Part shown: positions 33,659 through 42,989 of the stretch, one piece after another
Layout: each line of letters opens with the position of its first letter
Numbering within the stretch: the first letter of the stretch is position 1
Assembly: GCA_963592135.1 (NCBI GenBank)
Contig: CAVAVP010000015.1
Span: 1-64,000 of the forward strand
Direction: 5' to 3'
DNA length: 64,000 bases
Origin: UBA3700 sp963592135
Lineage (GTDB): Bacteria > Bacillota > Clostridia > Christensenellales > UBA3700
Notes under the pieces: model-generated
Seen by the model: only the letters and a program-made list of their open reading frames with translations
What the model was told of the DNA's origin: nothing
Databases searched by the model: none
Program-made: the position numbers and the translations under genes

Positions 33659-34909
33659 TTATGCGCATTTATTGCAAAGTGAACTTCTTATTTCTTTTGC
33701 ATAAGTGCAATCAGAATCTTTTATATCATAACCATATTTAATCATGGTTGTAGAATTAGCTTTGCCGGTATAGTAAATTATGGCAGCACCTACTTTTCCG
33801 CTCCATGATTCATCAATGTAGAAAGATTTAGCAAGGCCACACTCCCAAACCTGTAAAGTAACCTTTAGAGATTCATACTTTATGCCTTTACCAGAGTTGT
33901 CTTTATCAAGAGTATTGCACGTATGAGTATCATTTGCGGCTTTTTCAATATCTGCTTCAAAGTATATTTCATAGTATTCATCTTCCTTTTCGATTCTAAC
34001 AGTAGATGCGTCAATTAAATCGGCATATACGGTAGAAGTAGCTAATGTGTCTTTTAATTCACCTACATATAATTGAATCTTTCTTACGTCAGAGTAGGAG
34101 TCATCATCATTATCTTCTGTTAAATATTTTGTATAGTCACTGCTTTTATGCCATTTATCTCCTTTCTTCCAATTAGATTTATCTACTTCAAGCATTCCAG
34201 TTGTCGCGTTATATTGAATATTTTCAGAATTTACAGTGATTTTATGGTATAACCCACCTTCTTCAAATCGTATTGTAGCATCAGTAACAAAACTGGCAGC
34301 AGTTGAGTCAAAGTTATGATTTATTGGAAGTTTTATGGTTGTATCATATTTCATATGATTGGCCTCTCTTCTAATTCTTTGGTAAATCATTGTTCCTGAA
34401 TTTTCACCTAAATTAGTAGTTCCAACTTGGTATTTAAAGTAAGCAGAGTTTGAAACAAAGACTTCATTTCCAGTTGAGAATAAAACTGCAGCAGCTGCTT
34501 TATATTGGTCAGATAAAGATGTATCATCAAGTATGCTTTGTAAATCATATCTACATGATTCAGCAACCGATGTAGATGGTGCTTTATCTACGCTAGCAAT
34601 TTCAGCAGAAAAGTCGATGTTTCTTGGATCTAATATATCTCCAGTTACGTTAGAAGCCTTTTTTAATATACCTAAAAATCCTAAAGTGAATTCTTCAACG
34701 ACAAATACAATTATAAGAACTGCAACTATACTTGCCGTAATAATCCCGGCTTTAGCACCTTTATTTAATTTTTTCTTAGAGCTTTTCTTAGTTGGCTTTT
34801 TGTATTCAATATCATCATCCATTTCAGTATCATCAAAATCTGAAAAATCAAGGGATTCATCATCTATAGCCTCTATGTCTTTAATTTCTTCGTTCTTCTT
34901 ATTTTTCAT
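33659..34909 (-). CDS. Membrane-anchored extracytoplasmic protein of unknown function, 416 aa
   Basis: Residues 1-50 are cytosolic and highly charged, an Asp/Glu block followed by a Lys block (KKSSKKKLNKG). One hydrophobic helix follows (about 53-75). The remaining ~340 residues are outside, all-beta in look, with paired Cys near the end (CTYAKE, SSLCNKCA). No family is recognised. It has its own minus-strand promoter (TTGACT-N18-TATACT) sharing a palindrome with the alpha-mannosidase promoter, and a terminator. The ribosome-binding site is short (GGTGA). Confidence 0.7.
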   Translation of the reverse strand: MKNKKNEEIKDIEAIDDESLDFSDFDDTEMDDDIEYKKPTKKSSKKKLNKGAKAGIITASIVAVLIIVFVVEEFTLGFLGILKKASNVTGDILDPRNIDFSAEIASVDKAPSTSVAESCRYDLQSILDDTSLSDQYKAAAAVLFSTGNEVFVSNSAYFKYQVGTTNLGENSGTMIYQRIRREANHMKYDTTIKLPINHNFDSTAASFVTDATIRFEEGGLYHKITVNSENIQYNATTGMLEVDKSNWKKGDKWHKSSDYTKYLTEDNDDDSYSDVRKIQLYVGELKDTLATSTVYADLIDASTVRIEKEDEYYEIYFEADIEKAANDTHTCNTLDKDNSGKGIKYESLKVTLQVWECGLAKSFYIDESWSGKVGAAIIYYTGKANSTTMIKYGYDIKDSDCTYAKEIRSSLCNKCA

Positions 34910-34939
34910 AGTTCACCCATATATTTTATTTATATTAAA

Positions 34940-35001
34940 AGTATAAATGTTATAAACCTAATTAGTCAATATTGACTTTAAGTCCTATTTTTTTATATTA
35001 T
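34940..35001. promoter_or_regulatory. Divergent promoter pair sharing a 14-base palindrome
   Basis: AGTCAATATTGACT (34964-34977) is a perfect palindrome whose two halves are the -35 boxes of opposite promoters. Rightward: TTGACT 34972-34977, 18 bases, TATTAT 34996-35001, toward the alpha-mannosidase. Leftward: TTGACT 34969-34964, 18 bases, TATACT 34945-34940, toward the membrane protein. The start sites would be about 75 bases apart. The palindrome may be only the consequence of back-to-back -35 boxes, or may bind a shared regulator. Confidence 0.65.
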
Positions 35002-35017
35002 TTTCATTGAGGTAATT

Positions 35018-37963
35018 ATGGTAGAAAGAACAGCACTATATCCACAGCATGTGGTACATCTATTAAATATAAGATCAAAGATTTATAAAAAAGTAGCAAC
35101 GCTTTCTTGCGAAGCAGCATTATCTAAAGAACCAATAAAAAAAGAAAATTTAGAAAAGGCTGAGTTTTTACGTATAGAAACAGGAACAACATGGGCATCG
35201 GACTTTGATTGTGCCTGGTTTAAATTCACTGGCAATGTGCCAATGGAATGTAAAGATAAGCATATTGTAGCGCTTTTAAATATTGAAGGAGAGGGCGTTG
35301 TGTATAATGACGACAAGATACTTCAGGGGATAACACAAGTTTTATCCCCTATAGATATGGTTCAGTCAAGAAAAGGAAAGCAAGTTGTTGAATTATTTGA
35401 TAAGGCAGAAGGCGGAGAGCAAGTTAATCTTCTTGTTGATGCTGGATTTAACGGCAAGAGAAATAAACCTAATACTTTTGTTAAATTGGTTAAAAAAGAT
35501 TTAGCAATATGCAACGATGAAGTTCTTACTTATTATTATGATTATCTTCAATTATTTATGACGCTTTTAACCTCAAAAGAAAATAAAAATTTAAAAATTG
35601 AGCGTAAAAAAGAAATAGAAAAAGCACTTTCATTAAGTTATAAATCTTTTTCTAAAAATGATTGCAAAAAAGCTCATGAAATTTTAAAAGAAATAATCAC
35701 AAAACCTATAGATTATGAAACAACAGAATATACAGCAATTGGCCATGCTCATATTGACCTTGCGTGGCTTTGGCCAATAAGAGAGACAAAAAGAAAAGGT
35801 GTTAGAACATTTGCTACCGCCATTCATAACATTGAAAAATATCCTGAGTATGTATTTGGGGCATCGCAAGCGCAACTTTTTGAATGGGTAAAGCAGGAGG
35901 AACCAACACTTTTTGAAAAGGTAAAAGAAAAGGTGAATGAAGGAAAAATAGAGATTCAAGGTGGTATGTGGACAGAGAATGATTGTAACATACCATGTGG
36001 TGAATCTATTATTAGACAATTTGTTTATGGTGAGAAATTCTTTTTAGATGAGTTTGGCAAGACATCAAAGATGGTATGGCTTCCTGATGTGTTTGGATAT
36101 CCAGCCTCACTTCCACAAATATTTAAAAAATGTGGTAAAGATTATTTTATGACAATAAAACTTACATGGAATACTCATAATAAGTTTCCGTATAAGACAT
36201 TTATTTGGAAGGGAATTGATGGAACAGAGATGTTATCTCATATGGCTCCACAAGGTACATATAACTCAACAGCAACGCCTATGGCTTTAGTTAAGTCAGA
36301 TTTAGGAAATCCTCAAAAAGACAACATAGGAAAAGCATTGCTGATATACGGTGTAGGCGATGGTGGTGGAGGTCCAGGTGAGGCTCAAATAGAATTTTTA
36401 GAGAGAGAAAAGAACAATAACGGATTATCTAAAGTTGTAAGAAGAAGTGCTCAAAATTTCTTTGAAGACTTGGATAAGGAATATATTGAGGTAATTCCAA
36501 AATATGAAGGTGAGTTATATCTTGAAAAACATCAAGGAACTTATACATCTCAAGCTAGAAATAAATATCATAATAGAAAAATAGAGAACGATTTACATAC
36601 TCTTGAGTGGCTAACAAGTATTGCGGATATAAATAGAGTAGAATATAACAAAGAAAAAATAGAAGCTATTTGGAAAGAAGTTTTACTTTATCAATTCCAC
36701 GACATAATTCCAGGATCATCAATAAAGAGAGTTTACGATGAATCTATTGCAAGATATAAAGAAATGGAAAAAGAAATAGAGCAAATTCAAAATTATATCT
36801 TAGCAAAGATAGCAACAAAGCAAACTCTTGCTGTTATTAATCCAATAAGTTTTGATAGAACAGAATATGTAAAGGTAGAGGATGCTTGGTATTTAGCTGA
36901 GGTTGGGAAATATTCTTCAGCGTCTTTGCTGCCAATTCAAAAAGAGTTTAATTTAAAATATGGTGATGATTTTATATCTAATGAAAAGATAAAAGTCACT
37001 TTCGATTTTGATGGAACAATAACATCTATTTTAGATAAAGAATTTAATAAGGAACTTTGTAGTGAATATATGAACAAGTTTGTTGTATTTACGGATCCTG
37101 TTTTGTATTACAATGCATGGGATATAAAAGATAACTATAGAAAACTAAAGACATATTCACTTAAACTAGTAAATTCAAATACATACGTAGATGGACCTGA
37201 GGTTATAAGAGAAAATCACTTTGTATTTAACAATTCAAGTTTAGTTCAACATATAAAACTTAATAGTTTAAACAAAATGATAACTTTTGAAACAATAGTT
37301 GATTGGGAAGAAACTAATAAAATGTTAAGATGTGAGTTTAAACCTACTGTATTTTCAGATAAGGTTAATTGTGATATTCAATTTGGCAATGTAGATAGGT
37401 CAACAAAAGATGAAACGCCTATTGAAAAGGCTCAATTTGAAATTTGTGCTCATAAGTTTGTAAATGTAGATAAGGAGAATTATGGCTTAGCTTTAATTAA
37501 TGATTGTAAGTATGGTCATAGAGTCAAAGATGGTTTAATTTCATTAAATTTATTAAGATCTCCAATTTTTCCGGATCCTACTTGCGATAGAGGTAAACAT
37601 TACTTTAATTATGCCTTATATCCACATGAAGGAACATGGAGTGAGAGTGATGTGGTTAAGCAAGCATATTGCTTTAACTACCCACTTTTAGTTAGTGATT
37701 ACATGGTAGATATAAAGGACATTGTAGATATAGATAATGATGATGTAATTGTAGAGACAATTAAACCAAGTGAAGATGGAAAGGGTATTACATTAAGATT
37801 ATATGAAAGATATGGAAGTTCATGTTCAGTAAAATTAAGAATAGGTGTTAAAGCAAAAGAAGTATTACTTACAAATATGCTTGAAAAAGAACCTGTAAAA
37901 CTAATTACTTCAAATTTGGACTTTGCTCCATATGAAATAAAGACAATTGTAATTAAGTATTAA
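35018..37963 (+). CDS. Alpha-mannosidase, glycoside hydrolase family 38, 981 aa
   Basis: The GH38 catalytic domain has GHAHIDLAWLWP (zinc ligands His245 and Asp247), GGMWTENDCNIP, the nucleophile Asp357 in WLPDVFGYPASLPQI, and HDIIPGSSI downstream with another zinc His. The C-terminal beta domains follow to the normal family length. There is no signal peptide, so it works in the cytosol on imported manno-oligosaccharides or glycoconjugate fragments by a retaining mechanism. It is monocistronic on its own TTGACT promoter, with a GAGGTAA ribosome-binding site. It lies 2 kb upstream of the hexuronate cluster but separated by a dead toxin-antitoxin locus, so co-regulation is not shown. Confidence 0.92.
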   Translation: MVERTALYPQHVVHLLNIRSKIYKKVATLSCEAALSKEPIKKENLEKAEFLRIETGTTWASDFDCAWFKFTGNVPMECKDKHIVALLNIEGEGVVYNDDKILQGITQVLSPIDMVQSRKGKQVVELFDKAEGGEQVNLLVDAGFNGKRNKPNTFVKLVKKDLAICNDEVLTYYYDYLQLFMTLLTSKENKNLKIERKKEIEKALSLSYKSFSKNDCKKAHEILKEIITKPIDYETTEYTAIGHAHIDLAWLWPIRETKRKGVRTFATAIHNIEKYPEYVFGASQAQLFEWVKQEEPTLFEKVKEKVNEGKIEIQGGMWTENDCNIPCGESIIRQFVYGEKFFLDEFGKTSKMVWLPDVFGYPASLPQIFKKCGKDYFMTIKLTWNTHNKFPYKTFIWKGIDGTEMLSHMAPQGTYNSTATPMALVKSDLGNPQKDNIGKALLIYGVGDGGGGPGEAQIEFLEREKNNNGLSKVVRRSAQNFFEDLDKEYIEVIPKYEGELYLEKHQGTYTSQARNKYHNRKIENDLHTLEWLTSIADINRVEYNKEKIEAIWKEVLLYQFHDIIPGSSIKRVYDESIARYKEMEKEIEQIQNYILAKIATKQTLAVINPISFDRTEYVKVEDAWYLAEVGKYSSASLLPIQKEFNLKYGDDFISNEKIKVTFDFDGTITSILDKEFNKELCSEYMNKFVVFTDPVLYYNAWDIKDNYRKLKTYSLKLVNSNTYVDGPEVIRENHFVFNNSSLVQHIKLNSLNKMITFETIVDWEETNKMLRCEFKPTVFSDKVNCDIQFGNVDRSTKDETPIEKAQFEICAHKFVNVDKENYGLALINDCKYGHRVKDGLISLNLLRSPIFPDPTCDRGKHYFNYALYPHEGTWSESDVVKQAYCFNYPLLVSDYMVDIKDIVDIDNDDVIVETIKPSEDGKGITLRLYERYGSSCSVKLRIGVKAKEVLLTNMLEKEPVKLITSNLDFAPYEIKTIVIKY

Positions 37964-38001
37964 ATTATAAAATAATCACCAAAAAAAATTGTTTAATATT
38001 A

Positions 38002-38024
38002 CCATAATTATAGCATAATTATGG
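38002..38024. promoter_or_regulatory. Palindrome (operator-like) ahead of the Phd pseudogene
   Basis: A ten-base perfect inverted repeat, CCATAATTAT at 38002-38011 and its complement at 38015-38024, spaced by AGC. It lies 24 bases before the antitoxin start. Phd-type antitoxins repress their own promoters by binding such palindromes, so this is probably the old autoregulatory site. Confidence 0.55.
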
Positions 38025-38047
38025 CATAACAAAAAAAGAGGTGAATT

Positions 38048-38369
38048 ATGCAAAAAATTATTCTAATAAAGGAGCTTAAAAATACTGAGAAATATCTAAT
38101 CTTTGTGAAGAAAACAAAGAGCTCGTATTTGTTACGAAAATGGGTATAATAGTTTAGTTGTAATGAGCCAAGAATGTTTTGACGAAAAATATGGAGACGA
38201 TTTTTTGTCGTTAATTAAACGTTTATGCGAAAAGAGATACGATTATTTAGATATAGAACTTTTTGAAAAATTAATCGAAAATGTAAGTAGTGATGATGAA
38301 AAAGAATTTTATACTGGCGTTTTTAACACTGTGCTTAAGATAAGACAAAAAAGAGGTTCTTCAAAATGA
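38048..38369 (+). pseudogene. Decayed Phd/YefM-type antitoxin gene
   Basis: ATG 38048 with AGAGGTG starts MQKIILIKELKNT, typical of Phd antitoxins. Near 38088 one base is missing and the sense moves to another frame (EISNLCEENKELVFVTK). Near 38140, in an A-run, another base is lost and the sense returns to a third frame (NGYNSLVVMSQECF), which runs to 38369. The final 68 codons form an open frame by themselves but lack the N-terminal DNA-binding part. Two frameshifts make this a pseudogene. Its end overlaps the zeta-type toxin remnant by ATGA. Confidence 0.8.
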
Positions 38370-38982
38370 AAAATACTAAACTTGTTATCTTTGCAGGCGT
38401 AAATGGCGCAGGCAAAAGTACGTTATATAAAATGCTAAATAAAAAATTTTGAATAAGGTTAAATAGTGACGAAATAGTTCAGAATAATAATTGGGACAGG
38501 AAAGATGATTCATGCCAAATTGAGGCTTCTAAAGAATTATTAAGTTTGCAAAAAAAATATTAAATGAAAATAGATCTTTTAATAGAGAAACAATACTATG
38601 TGGTAATTCAATTTTAAATTTATTAAAAGAAGCAAAAACTAAAGGATACTTTATAGAATTATTTTATGTAGGTGTTGCATCTTCGGATATTGCAATTAAA
38701 AGAGTGCAACAAAGAGAAAAAAGTGGGCATGGAATAAGTGTAGACCTAATTGAAAAACGTTATGAAAACTCTCAAGAAAATTTAAAGTTAATATTTGGTT
38801 TATGTGATATTGTTCAGTTTTATGACAATACAATTGCTATGAAGGAAGTATGTTTCTTTAAAGATAACGAATTTACTTGTAATTTTAATGAAATAGATTG
38901 GAATAATGATTTTACGTTAAGTTGGGTAAAAATTCTTATACAAAGTATTTATGAAAATAAGAGCATAAACTTTAAAAAATAA
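38366..38982 (+). pseudogene. Decayed zeta-type toxin kinase gene
   Basis: The frame from ATG 38366 reads KLVIFAGVNGAGKSTLY with an intact Walker A. It then meets TGA at 38450-38452, continues as RLNSDEIV, and later a base is missing in the A8 run at 38550-38557. The sense resumes one frame away (KILNENRSFNRET, YVGVASSDIAIKRVQQR, KRYENSQENLK) to the stop at 38982. The order of motifs is that of zeta toxins, which phosphorylate UDP-N-acetylglucosamine. A nonsense and a frameshift lesion mean it is not functional, in step with its broken antitoxin. Confidence 0.8.
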
Positions 38983-39012
38983 AGTGACAAATTTGTTTAA
39001 AAATGTCACTTT
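38981..39012. terminator. Bidirectional terminator
   Basis: Nine-base perfect stem AAAGTGACA (38981-38989) with TGTCACTTT (39004-39012). A T-rich tract follows on the minus side (TTTATTTTTT), serving the AraC gene that ends at 39035. The plus side has a shorter tract. Confidence 0.65.
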
Positions 39013-39034
39013 AAAAATTAAAATTTCTATTTTT

Positions 39035-39796
39035 TTATTCTGCGTTGTAGTGGTCAAGTCTTGGGCTTTCAGTAAACTCTTTTGGAGAAACCCCAGTTAT
39101 TTGTCTAAATACTCTTGAAAAATATAATTGATCTGTAAAGCCGCACATTTCGGCAATTTCAAATATTTTATAGTTATTAATGTTTTTAGAAAGTAGAAGT
39201 TTTTGTGCAAAGTTTATTCTTGTATTTTTTAAGAATTGTAAAGGTGAAATTCCTTTTTCTTTAATAAATTGTCTTCTTAAATAATCTTTAGTTAAATCAA
39301 ATTTGCTGTATACATCTTCAAGTTCAAATTCAGGGTCAGAGAAATTTTCTATGATAGCACTAGCTATTGCTTCAACTTGCTGAGATGCATGATTAGCACC
39401 GCCAAAATTGTTTAACATAGATAAAACAAGTTCGGAAAACGAAATGATTATATCAGACTGTTCGGATGTGTTTGCATTAAAATATCTAAAACACATATTT
39501 AAAATAGTAAGAAGGTCATTATTGCTGTTATCATCAACTAAAACTACATTTTTAAATGTTGGAGTCCAGTTAGCAACCGTTAAATGGATATTTCTAAAGC
39601 CATTTTGTGAATAGTTTGAGTGGATGGTATTTGGTGGAATTACAACAACTTGATTTTTGCTATATTCTACTTTTTGACTATCTGTTTCAATAATTCCATT
39701 ACCATTTGTGCAATAAATGATTTCCCAATAGTTGTGTTGATGAGCTGAAACATTGAATGTTTTCATGTTTTTTCCGATATAGTTAATAACTGGCAT
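39035..39796 (-). CDS. AraC-family regulator with N-terminal cupin domain, 253 aa
   Basis: N-terminal AraC-type cupin: HQHNYWEIIYCTNGNG, VVIPPNTIHSN (residues ~18-65). C-terminal double HTH (~155-245): FDLTKDYLRRQFIKEKGISPLQFLKNTRINFAQKLL, then IFEIAEMCGFTDQLYFSRVFRQITGVSPKEF-like blocks. It is divergent from the hexuronate operon, with 165 bases between the starts. By family and position it is the likely activator of that operon, sensing a sugar or uronide intermediate. Confidence 0.9.
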   Translation of the reverse strand: MPVINYIGKNMKTFNVSAHQHNYWEIIYCTNGNGIIETDSQKVEYSKNQVVVIPPNTIHSNYSQNGFRNIHLTVANWTPTFKNVVLVDDNSNNDLLTILNMCFRYFNANTSEQSDIIISFSELVLSMLNNFGGANHASQQVEAIASAIIENFSDPEFELEDVYSKFDLTKDYLRRQFIKEKGISPLQFLKNTRINFAQKLLLSKNINNYKIFEIAEMCGFTDQLYFSRVFRQITGVSPKEFTESPRLDHYNAE

Positions 39797-39876
39797 AATT
39801 GAATATCCTCTTAAGTTTTGTAAAATAATTATTACACGAAAAGACTATTTTGTCCATAAATTAATCTAATTAATGT

Positions 39877-39905
39877 TTTAAAATTTTCTCTATAATAATT
39901 ATAAT
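39877..39905 (+). promoter_or_regulatory. Putative promoter of the hexuronate operon
   Basis: TTTAAA (39877-39882), 17 bases, TATAAT (39900-39905). The weak -35 with a perfect -10 suits an activator-dependent promoter. A small hairpin AAAGAG/CTCTTT (39912-39930) lies in the leader. Confidence 0.5.
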
Positions 39906-39961
39906 AAGTATAAAGAGCAAAAAACTCTTTGAGATTTTGCGTTAAAAATGAGGTGTTTGTC

Positions 39962-40612
39962 ATGAAAAAATATGAAGTTTATCAAGCAGTAAAAAACGAG
40001 GGCGTTGTAGTTGTCGTTAGAGGAAACTCAGTTGAACAAGCAATAAAGACTGTTGAAGCTTGTTATGCAGGCGGAATTAAAATTATAGAAATTACATTTA
40101 CAGTTCCAAATGCAGATCAAATCATAAAAGCATTAGTTGAAAAATATAAAGGTACTGATATGATAGTTGGCGCTGGAACTGTTTTAGATCCAGAAACAGC
40201 GAGAGCTGCAATTCTTGCAGGTGCACAATTTATAGTATCTCCAGCATTAAATGTCGAAACAATAAAACTTTGTAATAGATATTCAGTAGCTGTTATGAGT
40301 GGTATATTTACTCCAACTGAAGCGATTACAGCTCTTGAGTATGGCGTAGATATATTAAAACTATTCCCAGGAGATGTAGCAACACCAAAGGGATTAAAAG
40401 CCTTAAAGGGACCTCTTCCAAATGCAAATATTATGCCAACGGGTGGAGTATCTTTAGATAATGTTGGTGAATGGTTTAAAGCAGGAGCATATGCAGTAGG
40501 TGCTGGCTCATTTATTACTAAAGGCGCAAGTGTAGGAGACTACAAGGCTGTTGAAAACACATCAAGAGAATTCGTTGAAAAAGTGCACTCAATTATCAAG
40601 GGAGATAAATAA
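39962..40612 (+). CDS. eda: KDPG/KHG aldolase, 216 aa
   Basis: Class I aldolase of the Entner-Doudoroff pathway, splitting 2-keto-3-deoxy-6-phosphogluconate to pyruvate and glyceraldehyde-3-phosphate. Seen: IIEITFTVPNADQ with the catalytic Glu, VGAGTVLD, FIVSPALN, and DILKLFPGD with the Schiff-base Lys, then MPTGGVSLDN. The ATG at 39962 follows GAGGTG; an upstream TTG extension lacks a ribosome-binding site. It is the first gene of the long plus-strand operon. Confidence 0.93.
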   Translation: MKKYEVYQAVKNEGVVVVVRGNSVEQAIKTVEACYAGGIKIIEITFTVPNADQIIKALVEKYKGTDMIVGAGTVLDPETARAAILAGAQFIVSPALNVETIKLCNRYSVAVMSGIFTPTEAITALEYGVDILKLFPGDVATPKGLKALKGPLPNANIMPTGGVSLDNVGEWFKAGAYAVGAGSFITKGASVGDYKAVENTSREFVEKVHSIIKGDK

Positions 40613-40613
40613 T

Positions 40614-41639
40614 ATGACAAAGGTTTTAACAGTTGGCGAAATAATGATGAGATTGCAACCATCTGGTTACAAAAGATTAATGCAAGCTGAATCTTTAGAT
40701 TTAGTATTTGGTGGAGGAGAAGCAAATGTTGCGGTATCACTTGCTCAGTTTGGGGTTGATACAGTTTATTTTACAAAATTGCCACAAAACCCACTTGCAG
40801 ATAAATGTATAAATACGCTACGTGGTTGGGGAGTAGATACAACAAAAATAGTTCGCGGTGGAGATAGAATGGGAATTTATTTTTGTGAAAAAGGCTGTTC
40901 TCAAAGAGGTAGCAATGTTATCTATGATAGAAAAAGTTCAGCTATTTCTCAAATGATTCCAAGTGATTTTGATGTAGATGAAGTTCTTGATGGTGTTGAG
41001 TGGCTTCACTGGACAGGAATCACACCTGCCATATCGGATTCAGCAACTGAATGCATGAAGGTTTTACTAAAGGCCGCAAAAGAAAAGGGTATAACTGTTT
41101 CTTGCGACTTAAACTTTAGAAAGAAACTTTGGAGCAAAGAAAAAGCAAATAAGGTTATGAGCGAACTTGTAAAATATGTTGATGTTTTAATTTCAAATGA
41201 GGAAGATTCAAAAGATGTATTTTCAATAGAAGCAGATAACACGGATATAAATGCTGGTGTTATCTCAACGAAAGGATATGAAAGCATCGGCAAGAAACTT
41301 ATGGAAAAGTTCCCTAATTTAAAATATGTAGCATTTACCTTAAGAGAAAGTATATCCGCAAGTGAAAATGGTTGGTCAGGAATGCTTATATCTAAAAATG
41401 GTGCTTTTAAATCAAAAAGATATTTAATTCAAATTGTAGATAGAGTGGGCGGTGGAGATAGTTTTGGCGCTGGTTTAATTTATGGTTTATATAGTAAAAT
41501 GAATGAACAAGACGCTATAGAATACGCGGTAGCTGCTTCATGTTTAAAGCATACAATTGAAGGTGATTTTAATATAGCAAGTGTTGAAGAGGTTAAGAAA
41601 CTAGCAGGAGGCGACGGAAGTGGTAGAGTTCAAAGATAG
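40614..41639 (+). CDS. kdgK: 2-keto-3-deoxygluconate kinase (PfkB family), 341 aa
   Basis: PfkB sugar kinase with VLTVGEIMMRLQP at the start, GGGEANVAVSLAQFG (substrate), and DRVGGGDSFGAGLIYGL (anion hole and catalytic Asp). In this operon it should convert KDG to KDPG for Eda. The ATG at 40614 lies two bases past the eda stop and after GGGAGAT. The 3' end overlaps uxaC by 20 bases. Confidence 0.9.
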   Translation: MTKVLTVGEIMMRLQPSGYKRLMQAESLDLVFGGGEANVAVSLAQFGVDTVYFTKLPQNPLADKCINTLRGWGVDTTKIVRGGDRMGIYFCEKGCSQRGSNVIYDRKSSAISQMIPSDFDVDEVLDGVEWLHWTGITPAISDSATECMKVLLKAAKEKGITVSCDLNFRKKLWSKEKANKVMSELVKYVDVLISNEEDSKDVFSIEADNTDINAGVISTKGYESIGKKLMEKFPNLKYVAFTLRESISASENGWSGMLISKNGAFKSKRYLIQIVDRVGGGDSFGAGLIYGLYSKMNEQDAIEYAVAASCLKHTIEGDFNIASVEEVKKLAGGDGSGRVQR

Positions 41640-42987
41640 ACCAGTGAACTTATTAAAATCTAAATTTTCAGTAGATTTATATAAGCAAGTTAAAGATTTA
41701 CCAATTATAGATTATCATTGTCATTTATCTCCAAAAGAGATTTATGAAGATAAGCCTTTCGATAACATTGGAGAAATGTGGCTTGGTGGCGATCATTATA
41801 AATGGAGATTAATGCGTTCAAATGGCGTTGACGAAAAATATATTACAGGGGAAGCTTCGTGGGAAGAAAAGTTTAATGCTTTTATTGAAACTGTTTCAAC
41901 AGCTTATGGTAATCCTATAATGGACTGGGTTGCTCTAGAACTTGAGATGTTTTTTAATATAACGCTTCCTCTTAAAAAAGAAAATGCAAAGAAAATTTGG
42001 GATGAGGCAAATAAACAAATTAGAGAAAAGAAATTATCTCCAAGAAAACTAATATTAATGTCAAATGTTGAATATATAGCAACAACTGACGATCCAACAG
42101 ACTCTCTTGAGTATCACAAACTAATTGCTCAAGATGATTCATTTAATGTTAAGGTTGTTCCATCATTTAGAGTAGATAATATTTTACTTGCAAGAGATCC
42201 AAATTATACTAAATACATTGAAAAATTAAGTAAGATTTCTGGAATTGTAATTGAAAATTTAAAAGATTTAAAAAGTGCAATTGAAAAGAGAATGGATTAC
42301 TGGGTATCTTTAGGATGTAAGTTCTCGGATGTAGGAATACAGGATTTCCCAACAAATATATCCTCAGTTGAAGAAGCTAATGAATCATTTAAAAAACTTC
42401 TTAAAGGCGAGAAAGTTTCGGATGAAAAGTACTTAGGCTTTATAGGAAATATGATGATATATCTTGGTGAGTGTTATTTTATGAGAGATATGGTAATGCA
42501 ACTTCATATTGCCGTTACTAGAAATAGCAATTCCTTGATGTACGAAATTTGTGGAAAGGATTCAGGTTTTGATTGTGTAGGTGATGTAATCCCTGTCAAG
42601 TATGTTAGAAATATCTTAGATAAATTAAATCTTGAGAATCAATTACCTCAAACAATTATTTATACACTAAATCCAACAATGAACTATACATTAATTACAC
42701 TTTGCGGTGCATTTAGAGATGTGCACATGGGAATTTCTTGGTGGTTTGTAGATCATAAGAGAGGAATGTATGAAATACTAGAAAATGTATCAGAACTTCT
42801 ACATATTAAATCAATGGTAGGTATGCTTACTGATTCAAGAAGTTTTCTATCTTATGTAAGGCACGATTATTATAGACAAATAGTTTGTGACTTTTTAGGT
42901 GGAATAATTAAAGAATGCGATGAAAATGCAATAAATATTGTAAAGGCACTTTGTTATCAAAATGCAAAAGATATTATAGGAGAGTAA
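41620..42987 (+). CDS. uxaC: Glucuronate (uronate) isomerase, 455 aa
   Basis: Amidohydrolase-fold isomerase with [12 protein letters not shown] at residues ~29-40 (metal-binding HxH), [26 protein letters not shown], and near the end [25 protein letters not shown]. It converts D-glucuronate to D-fructuronate (and galacturonate to tagaturonate). The start is GTG at 41620, eight bases after a perfect AGGAGG, inside the kdgK end. It is somewhat shorter than the E. coli enzyme, but all motifs are present. Confidence 0.92.
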   Translation: MVEFKDRPVNLLKSKFSVDLYKQVKDLPIIDYHCHLSPKEIYEDKPFDNIGEMWLGGDHYKWRLMRSNGVDEKYITGEASWEEKFNAFIETVSTAYGNPIMDWVALELEMFFNITLPLKKENAKKIWDEANKQIREKKLSPRKLILMSNVEYIATTDDPTDSLEYHKLIAQDDSFNVKVVPSFRVDNILLARDPNYTKYIEKLSKISGIVIENLKDLKSAIEKRMDYWVSLGCKFSDVGIQDFPTNISSVEEANESFKKLLKGEKVSDEKYLGFIGNMMIYLGECYFMRDMVMQLHIAVTRNSNSLMYEICGKDSGFDCVGDVIPVKYVRNILDKLNLENQLPQTIIYTLNPTMNYTLITLCGAFRDVHMGISWWFVDHKRGMYEILENVSELLHIKSMVGMLTDSRSFLSYVRHDYYRQIVCDFLGGIIKECDENAINIVKALCYQNAKDIIGE

Positions 42988-42989
42988 TT

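Noticed and set aside
38163..38369. Stand-alone 68-aa gene
   Set aside because: It is the third-frame tail of the Phd pseudogene and begins at an internal Met.
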